Shown piece by piece: positions 54,198 through 63,502 of a stretch of 64,000 nt of DNA. The number at the start of each line of letters is the position of its first letter. Position 1 is the stretch's first letter. The DNA comes from an uncultured Clostridium sp. GTDB lineage: Bacteria; Bacillota; Clostridia; TANB77; CAG-508. The notes under the pieces are model-generated. The model did not search any database, was not told the DNA's origin, and was given only the letters and a program-made list of their open reading frames with translations. The stretch is taken from the NCBI GenBank assembly GCA_900553695.1, contig USEM01000002.1, forward strand, positions 1-64,000, in the 5' to 3' direction. A program made the position numbers and the translations under genes.

Positions 54198-55847
54198 TTA
54201 GTATGGTAATTTACCTGTTATAGTAATGCTTATTAGCTCACCTGGTTTTGTACCTCTTGTTGATATAATATCTGTTAATATTCCTTCTTCTTCTAATGCT
54301 GCTTTAAAATATCCTAATTGGTCGTATTTTTCTGCTTGTGCAGTAATTACTATATCTTTTCCTGATTGGTTTTCAATTGATAGTAATTGTACTCCAACTG
54401 GTATATTATACATGATTTTATTTAGTAAGTTTGGTATAGCATTTTTACTTGAATATTCTTCGCTAACTTTTGAATTAGCTTCATCTATTTTGTCTACTAA
54501 TTTTTGATATTCTGAAGTTCTTGCATTTACAAGTGAATTATATTTTGTTACCTTATCAATCTCTTTCTTGCTATTTTCTATAATTGTGTCTGCGGAAGCC
54601 ATTTTTTCCTTGATTTGCTTTGATAAAACTTCAGTTACCCCGACAAACAAGATTATAACAATCATTAATCCTGCTACAATTGTAAGCAATGTTCTGTCCC
54701 CAAAATCTAATTCCATATTAGCAATTTCTCTTAGTGATGCTCTGTTGAAAGTGCTTGATTTTCTGCCTTTAATTTTTGTATTTGAATTTTTCTTACCAAC
54801 GTCACTTGTTAGTATTGCCATGATTTTCTGAAAATTCATTTTGCTCTCATCAAAGTTAATATTTTGTTTTTTGCTATCTAATCCTTGTATAGCTAAGGAT
54901 ATTGCTGAATTTACCTCTATGTAGTCTTTTATATTTATTTTTACATTTGTTTTTTCAATAAAGTAAGGAACTAATATTTCGCATTTTTTATCTATCCAAG
55001 CTTCTTGGAATAGTAAATCTATGTTATTGATAACAAGCCCCATTCCAGTTAGATATATGCTAGTTACATCCACTCCATTTTTTGCTACAATATCCTTGAT
55101 TTGATTAATAATTTCAAATAATATTGTAATTATATCGTCTAAGTATTCATTACCTTCAACCTTTAAGTTTTGTCCTGATTTTGTATAAACAGTAGTATTT
55201 TTGCAAATCTCATAAGCTTTTTGTATTGAGTTTTCTCTTTCTTCTATAAGGCGAAGTATTTTACCCATACCTGTTTCAATTTTATCTACACTAAATACTT
55301 TTCCGTTAATTACTGTTGTAACTTCTGTTTCGTCCTCTAAGTTTACAATCAGGCAGTCTTCTTGTATAAGGACTGGATTTAAGTTAGGTATTGTAATTGC
55401 TATTGGTGATACATTTTGAATTTTGAATTTATCTAGTATTTGTAATCTTTGTACAACATTTGACTTATCAACATAGGTATATAGAACTCTTAATTTATCT
55501 CTATCGTCTTTATCTGGCGCATATATTTTTCTGTATTCAAGAGTATTTTTATTTTGATTATTGTTGTTGCAAAAGAATTCAAATTCGGTATCCATTGCTT
55601 TTTCTAGATCTTGAGCTTTAAGTAATGCAAACACATTTGAATACGTATATTTTTCATTATCTATATTTATGCTTATAGGAACTTGAAAACTGTATGTCTC
55701 TTTTACTATTTGCTCAATTGTTTTTTCAATGTCTCCATCATAGAATTTTACTCCATATGCTTCAACTTTAAAGCTATTACGATCTTTAGAAACTTTGGCA
55801 TATTTAATTAGATTTTTTTGTACATAAATTCCTAAACAACCTTGCAT
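54198..55847 (-). CDS. PilM-PilN fusion protein
   Basis: This 549-residue protein has an N-terminal actin-like PilM domain (MQGCLGIYVQKNLIKYAKVS; VNLEDETEVTTVING; LTGMGLVINNIDLLFQE, to about 345). A linker, a single membrane helix (about 388-408) and a PilN-like periplasmic domain with a coiled coil follow (KEIDKVTKYNSLVNARTSEY). PilM and PilN are usually separate genes, so this is a natural fusion. It is the first gene of the pilus operon. Confidence 0.8.
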   Translation of the reverse strand: MQGCLGIYVQKNLIKYAKVSKDRNSFKVEAYGVKFYDGDIEKTIEQIVKETYSFQVPISINIDNEKYTYSNVFALLKAQDLEKAMDTEFEFFCNNNNQNKNTLEYRKIYAPDKDDRDKLRVLYTYVDKSNVVQRLQILDKFKIQNVSPIAITIPNLNPVLIQEDCLIVNLEDETEVTTVINGKVFSVDKIETGMGKILRLIEERENSIQKAYEICKNTTVYTKSGQNLKVEGNEYLDDIITILFEIINQIKDIVAKNGVDVTSIYLTGMGLVINNIDLLFQEAWIDKKCEILVPYFIEKTNVKINIKDYIEVNSAISLAIQGLDSKKQNINFDESKMNFQKIMAILTSDVGKKNSNTKIKGRKSSTFNRASLREIANMELDFGDRTLLTIVAGLMIVIILFVGVTEVLSKQIKEKMASADTIIENSKKEIDKVTKYNSLVNARTSEYQKLVDKIDEANSKVSEEYSSKNAIPNLLNKIMYNIPVGVQLLSIENQSGKDIVITAQAEKYDQLGYFKAALEEEGILTDIISTRGTKPGELISITITGKLPY

Positions 55848-56044
55848 TTTTATCTCCTTAGTTCTACATTTTATATACTTTTATTTTAAACTATTTTTTT
55901 TTATAGTCAATACTTTTGTCGAAAATGTAATATAATTGTAATATTTTCGTAATATTTTTTTCATATTTTAACGCATAATTTTTTATTAACATGTAAATGA
56001 TATATTTGTATTATTTTTACTCTTGTTACGGAGGTAATTTTCTT

Positions 56045-56257
56045 ATGGGTACTGAAAAACATTTAAAATTAACTGGTTCTTCTGAGGTTTCATGGAAAGA
56101 TGCTATTGTAAAAACTATTGAAGGAGCTTCAAAAACTGTTGATTATTTAACTTCTGTTACAGTTCTTGAACAGAAAGCAAGAATTGACGGAAATAAAATT
56201 GTTGAATATTTTGCAACAATAGATTTAGGCTTTAACATTGATAGCTCAAGGGGGTGA
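56045..56257 (+). CDS. Dodecin-family flavin/cofactor-binding protein
   Basis: This 70-residue protein reads LKLTGSSEVSWKDAIVKTIE followed by GASKTVDYLTSVTVLEQKAR, the dodecin pattern (GSSxxSWxxAI ... AS.T). Dodecins form hollow 12-mers that store flavins. The ATG at 56045 follows GGAGG. It is the first gene of a spoVA operon: its stop overlaps the ribosome binding site of spoVAC. Confidence 0.85.
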   Translation: MGTEKHLKLTGSSEVSWKDAIVKTIEGASKTVDYLTSVTVLEQKARIDGNKIVEYFATIDLGFNIDSSRG

Positions 56258-56263
56258 TTTATT

Positions 56264-56713
56264 TTGAAGCCAATTAATACAAATAAAGAATATCAAACTT
56301 ATGTTGATAAAAAATCACCAAATTCCCCAATTTTAAAGAATTGCTTTAATAGTTTTTGGGTTGGTGGTTTGATATGTGTTATAGGTCAAATTATTTTGGA
56401 AATATGCAAATATAGAGGTTTAGAATTAGAAATGAGTTACACTATTGTTTCAATTTCTTTAATATTCGTAAGTGCATTTTTAACTTCTCTTAACCTATTT
56501 AATAAAATTGGAAAATTTGCAGGCGCAGGTTCTCTAGTTCCCATTACAGGTTTTGCAAATTCAATTGTTTCTCCATCTATTGAATATAAATCCGAAGGTT
56601 ATGTTATGGGTGTTGGTGCTAAAATGTTTACTGTTGCAGGGCCTGTTCTTGTCTACGGAATTTCAACTTCTATTATAGTTGGTTTATGTTATTTAATATT
56701 TATGGGTATATAG
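56264..56713 (+). CDS. spoVAC: Stage V sporulation protein AC
   Basis: This 149-residue membrane protein uses a TTG start after GGGGGTGAT. FWVGGLICVIGQIILE and AGAGSLVPITGFANSIVSPS are the SpoVA signatures. It forms part of the channel that loads dipicolinic acid into spores. Three to four helices are visible. Confidence 0.95.
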   Translation: MKPINTNKEYQTYVDKKSPNSPILKNCFNSFWVGGLICVIGQIILEICKYRGLELEMSYTIVSISLIFVSAFLTSLNLFNKIGKFAGAGSLVPITGFANSIVSPSIEYKSEGYVMGVGAKMFTVAGPVLVYGISTSIIVGLCYLIFMGI

Positions 56714-56729
56714 AAAGGAATGTGATTAA

Positions 56730-57740
56730 ATGAAACGACTAGGAAGCCAAACTTTAAAGTTTGATAACCCTATAACAATTTTAGAAACAGCCTCTATTGT
56801 TGGTCCTAAAGAAGCTGATGGACCAATGGCTGATTATTTTGATAAGTGTTTAACTGATGAATTTTGGGAAGAAAAAACTTGGGAAAAAGCCGAAAGTAAG
56901 ATTATAAAAGAAACAGTAAATATGAATATTATGAAAGCTGGAATTTCTTCTACAGATATTAATTACTGTTTTGCAGGTGATTTACTTAACCAATGTATAT
57001 CTTCAAGTTTTGGTTTAAGAGAACTTGGAATTCCATTATATGGCATATTTGGAGCTTGTTCAACCTTTGTTGAAGGTATGCAACTTTCATCAATTTTTAT
57101 TGATGGTGGTGCTGCAGATAAATGTATTGCATCTGCATCAAGTCACTTTTGTAGTGCAGAAAAACAATTTAGATTTCCACTAGAACTTGGAAACCAAAGA
57201 CCTCCAACATCTCAGTGGACCGTTACGGGTGCTGGTTCTGCAATTCTTTCAAAGTGTGGAAACGGACCATATGTAACATATATTACAACTGGTAAAGTAA
57301 TTGATATGGGAATTAAAGATGCTAACAACATGGGAGCTGCAATGGCCCCTGCTGCCTTAGATACATTAATTGCTCATTTCAAAGATACAGGAAGAAATCC
57401 AAGTTATTATGATGCGATTTTGACAGGTGACTTAGGTCATATTGGTAAAGAAATTCTTACAGAACTTGCAGAAACAAAAGGCTATAATATAAAGTCAAAT
57501 TACAATGACTGTGGAATTTTAATGTTTGACAAAGCAACTCAAGATACTCACTCTGGTGGTAGTGGCTGTGCATGTTGTGCTACAATTTTCTCTGGATATT
57601 TATTTAATAAATTAAAACAAAAAGAGTTAAAAAAAATTCTGCTAATAGCCACAGGTGCTTTAACTAATGCAACTAGTAACCAACAAGGCGAAAGTATTCC
57701 CGGAATTGCTCATGCTATAGCTATTGAAACAGATATATAG
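56730..57740 (+). CDS. spoVAD: Stage V sporulation protein AD
   Basis: This 336-residue protein has a thiolase-like fold that binds dipicolinic acid: GPKEADGPMADYFDKCL, FGACSTFVEGMQLSSIF, VTGAGSAILS and a C-terminal GSGCACCATIFSGYL. It lies between spoVAC and spoVAE with short gaps. Confidence 0.96.
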   Translation: MKRLGSQTLKFDNPITILETASIVGPKEADGPMADYFDKCLTDEFWEEKTWEKAESKIIKETVNMNIMKAGISSTDINYCFAGDLLNQCISSSFGLRELGIPLYGIFGACSTFVEGMQLSSIFIDGGAADKCIASASSHFCSAEKQFRFPLELGNQRPPTSQWTVTGAGSAILSKCGNGPYVTYITTGKVIDMGIKDANNMGAAMAPAALDTLIAHFKDTGRNPSYYDAILTGDLGHIGKEILTELAETKGYNIKSNYNDCGILMFDKATQDTHSGGSGCACCATIFSGYLFNKLKQKELKKILLIATGALTNATSNQQGESIPGIAHAIAIETDI

Positions 57741-57753
57741 ATGGAGGTTAAAA

Positions 57754-58146
57754 ATGGTTCAAAATTTTTTTAATAATTTAGATTGGATGCTACTTTTAAG
57801 AGCCTTTCTTGTAGGTGGTGCAATATGTGTTATAGGTCAAATTCTTATAGATAAAACAAAGCTTACTCCTGCAAGAATACTCGTAACTTTTGTAACAGTT
57901 GGTGCAATTTTAGGTGGTTTAGGAATTTACCAAAAGCTAGTTGATTTTGCTGGTTGTGGTGCAACAGTTCCACTAACTGGTTTTGGAAATTTACTTGCAA
58001 AAGGAGCTATAAAAAAGGCTGAAACAGATGGTTTTATTGGTGCATTTACAGGTGGTACGGCTGCCGCTGCTGGTGGAATTGCTGCTGCAATATTCTTTGG
58101 ATACATTGCTTCACTTGTTGCAAAACCCAAAATGAAAAAGCAATAA
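57754..58146 (+). CDS. spoVAE: Stage V sporulation protein AE
   Basis: This 130-residue membrane protein starts at the ATG 57754 after GGAGG. AFLVGGAICVIGQILIDKTK and GATVPLTGFGNLLAKGA repeat the SpoVAC signatures. The Gly/Ala-rich GGTAAAAGGIAAAIFFGY is the last helix. It completes the spoVACDE set. Confidence 0.94.
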   Translation: MVQNFFNNLDWMLLLRAFLVGGAICVIGQILIDKTKLTPARILVTFVTVGAILGGLGIYQKLVDFAGCGATVPLTGFGNLLAKGAIKKAETDGFIGAFTGGTAAAAGGIAAAIFFGYIASLVAKPKMKKQ

Positions 58147-58157
58147 TATTATATTTT

Positions 58158-58187
58158 AGAAGAACACAGAGGGTTCTGTGTTCTTCT
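58158..58187 (+). terminator. Terminator of the dodecin-spoVA operon
   Basis: Stem AGAAGAACACAGA / TCTGTGTTCTTCT followed by GTTTTA. Confidence 0.85.
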
Positions 58188-58265
58188 GTTTTATGTGAAC
58201 TTGATTTTAAATTTATTATCATGTATAATATTAAAATGTATAAAATATTAAAGAGGAGCGTTAGA

Positions 58266-59978
58266 ATGAAAAAAGAAATTCAAAAATTTGATAATATAAA
58301 AGAAATCATATATCACTCTGCAACTGTTTATTCTGATAACATTGCATTTACAACTAAAATAAAAACTGATGGTAATACTGAATATATAAACCATACATAC
58401 TTTAAATTATTAGAAGATATTAACTCATTTGGAACAGCTTTATATAAACTAGGCTTGCAAGATTCAAGAGTTGCTGTAATTGGCCATAATTCATATGAAT
58501 GGGCCGTTGCACATCTTAGCAATTTGCTTGGTAATATTGTATCTGTTCCTTTAGATAAAGGCTTACAACTTGGCGAGCTTGAAAATTCATTACTTAGAAG
58601 CGAAGTTCAAGCTGTTGTTTTTGATGAAAAGCTAAAAGATTTTATGAAGACCATAAAGGAAAATGGTAAAACACATATTAAATACTTCATTTGTACTACA
58701 AAAGAACCAGACTTTCTATATTTTTATGATTTACTTAAAAGTGGTAGAAATGACTTAGAAAATGGCTACTTAGAGTATGTTGATTGCAAAATAGATTCTC
58801 AAAAAATGAGTATTTTACTTTTTACCTCTGGTACAACATCAAAATCAAAAGCAGTAATGCTTAATCAAAATGGAATTGCAACAAATATTTATGATATGCA
58901 ATTAGTAGAAACTTTCTATCCTACTGATGTTAATATTGCATTTTTACCATATCATCATATTTTTGGTTCTACTGGAATGCTTGTTATGCTTGCCTCTGGT
59001 ATGAAAACTGTTTTCCCTGATGGTTTAAAATATATTCAAAAGAACTTAGTTGAATACAAAGTTTCAGTTTTTGTTGGTGTTCCTGTTCTTATTGATAAAA
59101 TGCATTCTGCAATTATGAAAGAAGTTGAAAAACAAGGCAAAACAAAACTTATAAATACAATGATACATATTAGTAATTTCCTTATGAAGTTACACATAGA
59201 TGTTAGAAGAAAGTTATTTAAACCTTTAATTAAAGCATTAGGTGGAAATATGCGTTTTATAATTTCTGGTGGTGCTCCATTAGATAAGAAAACTTCAAAA
59301 TGGTTTAATGATATTGGAATACACTTAGTTCAAGGCTATGGCTTAACAGAAACTTCCCCTGTTATTGCTGCAGAAGATGATGTTTCTTTACGTACAAATT
59401 CTGTAGGTAAAATTATGAAAAGTATAGAAGTTAGAATTGAAAACAAAGATGCTGATGGAATGGGCGAAATTGTAGTAAAAGGGCCAAATGTAATGCTTGG
59501 ATATTATAACGAGCCAGAACTTACAAATGAAGTTTTGAAAAAAGGTTGGTTCCATACTGGAGATTTAGGCTATATAGATAAAGATGGATTCCTATTTATT
59601 ACCGGACGAAAAAAAGATATGATAGTTTTAAGAAATGGTAAAAAAGTCTTCCCAGAAGAAATTGAAGTATTAATAAATAGATTAGAAGAAGTTGAAGAAT
59701 CTTTTGTTTATGGTATGCCAAGTAAAGATGATACAAATGATATAAAAATTGCAGCTGAAGTTGTTGTAAATAAAACTGCTTTCAAATCTAAACACCCTGA
59801 TTTAACAGAAAAAGATTATCATGATGTTATTTGGAATGAAATAAAGGAAATTAATAAAACACTTCCTATTTACAAATATATTAAACATTTAAGTTTATCA
59901 AATGAACCACTTATAAAAACTACAACAAACAAAATAAAAAGAAAAGAAGAATTAAAAAAAGTTTTAGAAAGAAAATAA
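58266..59978 (+). CDS. AMP-binding long-chain acyl-CoA synthetase
   Basis: This 570-residue adenylate-forming enzyme has the P-loop LLFTSGTTSKSKAVML, QGYGLTETSPVIAAED, GWFHTGDLGYIDKDGF and the A10-type Lys near the end (TTTNKIKRKEEL). It activates fatty acids for lipid synthesis or degradation. The start at 58266 follows AGAGGAG; the upstream in-frame ATG is rejected. The protein looks cytoplasmic. Confidence 0.92.
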   Translation: MKKEIQKFDNIKEIIYHSATVYSDNIAFTTKIKTDGNTEYINHTYFKLLEDINSFGTALYKLGLQDSRVAVIGHNSYEWAVAHLSNLLGNIVSVPLDKGLQLGELENSLLRSEVQAVVFDEKLKDFMKTIKENGKTHIKYFICTTKEPDFLYFYDLLKSGRNDLENGYLEYVDCKIDSQKMSILLFTSGTTSKSKAVMLNQNGIATNIYDMQLVETFYPTDVNIAFLPYHHIFGSTGMLVMLASGMKTVFPDGLKYIQKNLVEYKVSVFVGVPVLIDKMHSAIMKEVEKQGKTKLINTMIHISNFLMKLHIDVRRKLFKPLIKALGGNMRFIISGGAPLDKKTSKWFNDIGIHLVQGYGLTETSPVIAAEDDVSLRTNSVGKIMKSIEVRIENKDADGMGEIVVKGPNVMLGYYNEPELTNEVLKKGWFHTGDLGYIDKDGFLFITGRKKDMIVLRNGKKVFPEEIEVLINRLEEVEESFVYGMPSKDDTNDIKIAAEVVVNKTAFKSKHPDLTEKDYHDVIWNEIKEINKTLPIYKYIKHLSLSNEPLIKTTTNKIKRKEELKKVLERK

Positions 59979-59980
59979 AT

Positions 59981-60004
59981 AAAAGCCCCTATTTTAGGGG
60001 TTTT
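59981..60004. terminator. Bidirectional terminator
   Basis: Stem AGCCCCTA / TAGGGGTT between the acyl-CoA synthetase gene and convergent pyrG. Confidence 0.8.
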
Positions 60005-60011
60005 ATTTATA

Positions 60012-61613
60012 TTACATATTTTCTTTTCCTGCTTTTATTAAGCCAACAAATAATGGTTGTGGTCTATTAGGTCTAGATTTAAACTCTGGGTGAAATTGTC
60101 CTGCTATAAAGTATTTATGTTCTGGCAACTCAACTATTTCAACAAGTTCTCCATCTGGTGATGTTCCTGAACAAATTAAACCTGCTTTTTCCATTTGTTC
60201 TTTGTATGAATTGTTGTATTCAAATCTATGTCTATGTCTTTCGTTTATTTCTGTTTTGCCATATAATCTTTCTGCCAAACTTCCTTTTTTCAGTACACAA
60301 GGATAACTTCCAAGTCTCATTGTTCCACCTTTTTTGTAAATTCCTTTTTGTTCTTCCATAATATGTATAACATTATTTTTACCATTAGGTGCAAACTCTT
60401 CAGAATTTGCATCTTTTAATCCTAAAACATCTCTTGCAAATTCTACTACTGCCATTTGCATACCTAAACAAATTCCTAAGAAAGGTACATTGTTTTCTCT
60501 TGCATATTTTATTGCCTCAATCATTCCTTCAATTCCTCTGCTACCAAAGCCTCCAGGAACTAATATTGCATTATATTTGCTTAAAACATCTTTTACATTC
60601 TTCTCATTTATGGTCTCAGAATCAACAAAATCTATATCTACTTTAACATTGTTTGCAAAACCTGCATGTCTTAAGCTTTCTACAACAGAAAGATAAGAAT
60701 CTTCTAGTTTTACATATTTTCCAACTATTGCAACCTTAACTGTTTTATCCTCAATATTTCTTATTTTATCAACAAGTTCTTCCCATTCTTTGTTATTTGG
60801 TTCTTGTTTTTCTAATTTTAAATGTCTACAAACTTCTTTTGTAAGTCCCTCTTCTTCTAGCATTAAAGGTACTGCATAAAGATTATCAACAGTTTTATTT
60901 TGTATTACACTTTCTGGTCTAACATTACAATATAAAGCAATTTTATTCTTCATGCCTTCCTCTATTGGAAGCTCTGATCTACAAACTAAAATATCTGGCT
61001 TAATTCCAAGTGATTGCAATTCTTTTACAGAGTGTTGTGTTGGCTTTGATTTTAACTCATTTGAACCAGCTATATATGGAAGTAAAGTTACGTGAATATA
61101 TAAAACATCTTCTGGGGCTTTTTCAATACCTACCTGACGTATAGCTTCAATAAAAGATAAACCTTCAATATCTCCTATTGTTCCACCAATTTCTGTTATA
61201 ACAATATCAATATCCTCATCTTCAAACTTATAAATTCTTTCCTTAATTTCATTTGTAATATGTGGAATAACTTGAACTGTTTTTCCTAAATACTCCCCTC
61301 TTCTTTCCTTCTCTATTACAGATGAATATATCTTTCCTGTTGTTACACTTGAATTTTTAGTTAAATTTTCATCAATAAATCTTTCATAATGGCCTAGGTC
61401 CAAATCAGTTTCAGCACCATCATCTGTTACAAAAACTTCCCCATGCTCAATTGGGCTCATTGTACCTGGATCTATATTAATATATGGGTCCATTTTTTGA
61501 ATAGTAACTTTATACCCTCTATTTTTCAAAAGTCTTCCCAAAGATGCTGCAGTTATGCCCTTTCCAAGTCCTGAAACAACTCCTCCTGTTACAAAAATGT
61601 ACTTCGTACTCAT
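60012..61613 (-). CDS. pyrG: CTP synthase
   Basis: This 533-residue enzyme aminates UTP to CTP. The N-terminal synthase domain has FVTGGVVSGLGKGITAAS and DPYINIDPGTMSPIEHGEVF. The C-terminal class I glutamine amidotransferase domain has GGFGSRGIEG, the active Cys in GICLGMQMAVVEFARD and the His-Glu pair in FHPEFKSRP. The leader contains a terminator (61648-61686). Confidence 0.98.
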   Translation of the reverse strand: MSTKYIFVTGGVVSGLGKGITAASLGRLLKNRGYKVTIQKMDPYINIDPGTMSPIEHGEVFVTDDGAETDLDLGHYERFIDENLTKNSSVTTGKIYSSVIEKERRGEYLGKTVQVIPHITNEIKERIYKFEDEDIDIVITEIGGTIGDIEGLSFIEAIRQVGIEKAPEDVLYIHVTLLPYIAGSNELKSKPTQHSVKELQSLGIKPDILVCRSELPIEEGMKNKIALYCNVRPESVIQNKTVDNLYAVPLMLEEEGLTKEVCRHLKLEKQEPNNKEWEELVDKIRNIEDKTVKVAIVGKYVKLEDSYLSVVESLRHAGFANNVKVDIDFVDSETINEKNVKDVLSKYNAILVPGGFGSRGIEGMIEAIKYARENNVPFLGICLGMQMAVVEFARDVLGLKDANSEEFAPNGKNNVIHIMEEQKGIYKKGGTMRLGSYPCVLKKGSLAERLYGKTEINERHRHRFEYNNSYKEQMEKAGLICSGTSPDGELVEIVELPEHKYFIAGQFHPEFKSRPNRPQPLFVGLIKAGKENM

Positions 61614-61647
61614 TCTAATTCCTCCTATTTTTACACAAACAAAAAAA

Positions 61648-61686
61648 AGATTTAAAAAATACCTTTTAGGGGTTTTTTTTAAATCT
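61648..61686 (-). promoter_or_regulatory. Leader terminator (attenuator) of pyrG
   Basis: In the pyrG leader the minus strand can form stem AGATTTAAAAAA / TTTTTTAAATCT around a CCCC...GG loop, followed by eight Ts. Firmicutes pyrG is known to be controlled by a leader terminator that CTP shortage overrides. Here the transcript does not begin GGGC as in Bacillus, so the detail may differ. Confidence 0.7.
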
Positions 61687-61694
61687 ACTTTAAT

Positions 61695-61723
61695 AGTATA
61701 ACATTAAAACTTACATTAATCAA
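61695..61723 (-). promoter_or_regulatory. Promoter of pyrG
   Basis: On the minus strand, -35 TTGATT (61723-61718), 17-bp spacer, -10 TATACT (61700-61695). Confidence 0.75.
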
Positions 61724-61757
61724 CATTTTTTGAGAAAAAAGTTGAAATTATAGTTAC

Positions 61758-62195
61758 TTATCCACAATGTTCACAATGATGTTCTTTTAAATTACATTTT
61801 GCTTTTATTTCTTCTTCTGTTAGTTTTCCTTCTCTTCTATAATAGTCCGCTATTGCTTCATGTATTGCTTCTTCTGCTAATACTGAGCAGTGTAGTTTTA
61901 CTGGTGGTAGGCCGTCTAATGCTTTTACTACATCACTGTTTTTAAGTGCAAGTGCTTCTTCTACAGTTTTACCTTTGATCATTTCTGTTGATATACTACT
62001 TGTTGCTATTGCTGCTCCACAGCCAAATGTTTTGAATTTTACATCTGTTATTATATTATTTTCAACCTTTATAAATATTTTCATAATATCCCCGCAGACA
62101 GGGTTTCCAACTTCTCCTATGCCTGATGCATCTTCTATTTTTCCAACATTTCTGGGGTGTGTGTAATGGTCTACAACTTTATCTGAATAATCCAT
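61758..62195 (-). CDS. iscU: Fe-S cluster scaffold protein (IscU/NifU type)
   Basis: This 145-residue scaffold has the three ligand Cys in GNPVCGDIMK, KTFGCGAAIATSS and LHCSVLAEEAI. A Cys/His-rich C-terminal tail (KCNLKEHHCEHCG) is an extension not found in the standard scaffold. It directly abuts iscS, its sulfur donor, and may be co-translated. Confidence 0.93.
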   Translation of the reverse strand: MDYSDKVVDHYTHPRNVGKIEDASGIGEVGNPVCGDIMKIFIKVENNIITDVKFKTFGCGAAIATSSISTEMIKGKTVEEALALKNSDVVKALDGLPPVKLHCSVLAEEAIHEAIADYYRREGKLTEEEIKAKCNLKEHHCEHCG

Positions 62196-63377
62196 TTAAA
62201 CTTTTCCTCCTTCTATAAATTCTTCCCATAATGGTGACATTTCTCTTAGCCTATTTACTATTTCTACTAGGTTTTCTACTAAATAATCTATTTCCTCTTT
62301 GGTGTTATATTTTCCTATTGAAATTCTAAGTGAACCATGCGCAATTTCATGTGGCAAGCCTATTGCAAGCAATACATGTGATGGGTCTAAAGAGCCTGAT
62401 GTACATGCACTTCCACTTGATGCACATATTCCTTTTAAGTCTAGGTTTAAAAGCAAGCCTTCTCCTTCGATAAATCTAAAAGAAATATTGCTGTTACCAG
62501 GAAGCCTATTATTTATATCTCCATTTATCTTCATATATGGTATTTTTGCTTTTACTTCTGATTCGTAATAATCCCTAAGTTCTTTGATTTTCTTGTTATG
62601 CTCGTCCATTGTATTATATGCACGTTCCAAAGCACTTGCTAACCCTACTATTCCTGGTACATTTTCTGTTCCCGCTCTTTTATTTCTTTCTTGATGTCCT
62701 CCTGCTACAAATTTTTGGAAGTTAACACCAGTTCTCATATAAAGAACACCTATACCTTTTGGTCCATAGAATTTGTGTCCAGATAAAGATAAACTATCAA
62801 TATTTAACTCTTGAACATTAATTTTTAGATTTCCTACAGCTTGTACTGCATCTGTGTGGAAATAGATTTTGTGTTCTTTTGCAATTTTTCCTATTTCTTT
62901 TATTGGTTCAATTGTTCCTATCTCGTTATTTGCAAACATTACTGAAATTAATATTGTTGTTGGTCTTATTGCATTTTTTAGTTGTTCTAAATTAATTTGA
63001 CCATTTTCATCAACTGAAATATAGCTTACTTCAAAGCCTTCTTTTTCAAGTTCTTTACATGTTTCTAAAATTGCAGGGTGTTCTATTTTTGAAGTAATAA
63101 TGTGATTTCCTTTATTTTTATTTGCATGAGCAATTCCTTTAATAGCTGTGTTATCACTTTCACTTCCTCCTGCTGTAAAATAAATTTCTGTAGGTTTGCA
63201 ATTTAAAACCTTTGCAACCTTTTCTCTTGCTTCCTCAACAGCTTTTCTTGATTCTCTACCAAGTTTATATATAGAAGAAGCATTGCCATAATACTCTGTT
63301 AAATATGGCATCATATCTTCTAAAACCTTTTCATCTAATTTTGTTGTAGCACTATTATCAAAATATACGTTTTCCAT
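62196..63377 (-). CDS. iscS: Cysteine desulfurase IscS/NifS
   Basis: This 393-residue PLP enzyme has the N-terminal VYFDNSATTKLDEKVLEDM, the PLP Lys in SLSGHKFYGPKGIG and the active-site Cys in CASSGSACTSGSLDPSH. It supplies sulfur for Fe-S clusters. The promoter at 63410-63438 carries an operator directly after the -10. Confidence 0.97.
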   Translation of the reverse strand: MENVYFDNSATTKLDEKVLEDMMPYLTEYYGNASSIYKLGRESRKAVEEAREKVAKVLNCKPTEIYFTAGGSESDNTAIKGIAHANKNKGNHIITSKIEHPAILETCKELEKEGFEVSYISVDENGQINLEQLKNAIRPTTILISVMFANNEIGTIEPIKEIGKIAKEHKIYFHTDAVQAVGNLKINVQELNIDSLSLSGHKFYGPKGIGVLYMRTGVNFQKFVAGGHQERNKRAGTENVPGIVGLASALERAYNTMDEHNKKIKELRDYYESEVKAKIPYMKINGDINNRLPGNSNISFRFIEGEGLLLNLDLKGICASSGSACTSGSLDPSHVLLAIGLPHEIAHGSLRISIGKYNTKEEIDYLVENLVEIVNRLREMSPLWEEFIEGGKV

Positions 63378-63390
63378 AATTCTCCTCTTT

Positions 63391-63409
63391 TCATACTAAG
63401 CTAGTATGA
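63391..63409 (-). promoter_or_regulatory. Operator in the iscS promoter
   Basis: TCATACTAAGCTAGTATGA is a 19-bp near-perfect palindrome directly downstream of the -10 of iscS. The same half-sites recur at 63919-63937 in front of the Rrf2 regulator gene. Confidence 0.75.
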
Positions 63410-63438
63410 ATTATACAACTTAATTCCTACTTTGTCAA
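63410..63438 (-). promoter_or_regulatory. Promoter of iscS-iscU
   Basis: On the minus strand, consensus -35 TTGACA (63438-63433), 17-bp spacer and perfect -10 TATAAT (63415-63410). Confidence 0.85.
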
Positions 63439-63458
63439 TAGGTTTTAAGAGAAAATTT

Positions 63459-63491
63459 TATGCCTTAATAAGTTTTCTTCTTAAAAAGGCA
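63459..63491 (-). terminator. Weak hairpin downstream of iscR
   Basis: ATGCCTT / AAGGCAT with a 19-nt loop. The U-run is poor, so read-through into iscS is likely. Confidence 0.4.
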
Positions 63492-63502
63492 TGTTTTTGC
63501 TT

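Noticed and set aside
55919..55950. Inverted repeat CGAAAAT...ATTTTCG upstream of the dodecin gene as an operator or terminator.
   Set aside because: It is AT-rich and could be chance; no matching second site was seen, and I could not assign a sigma-F/G promoter with proper spacing.
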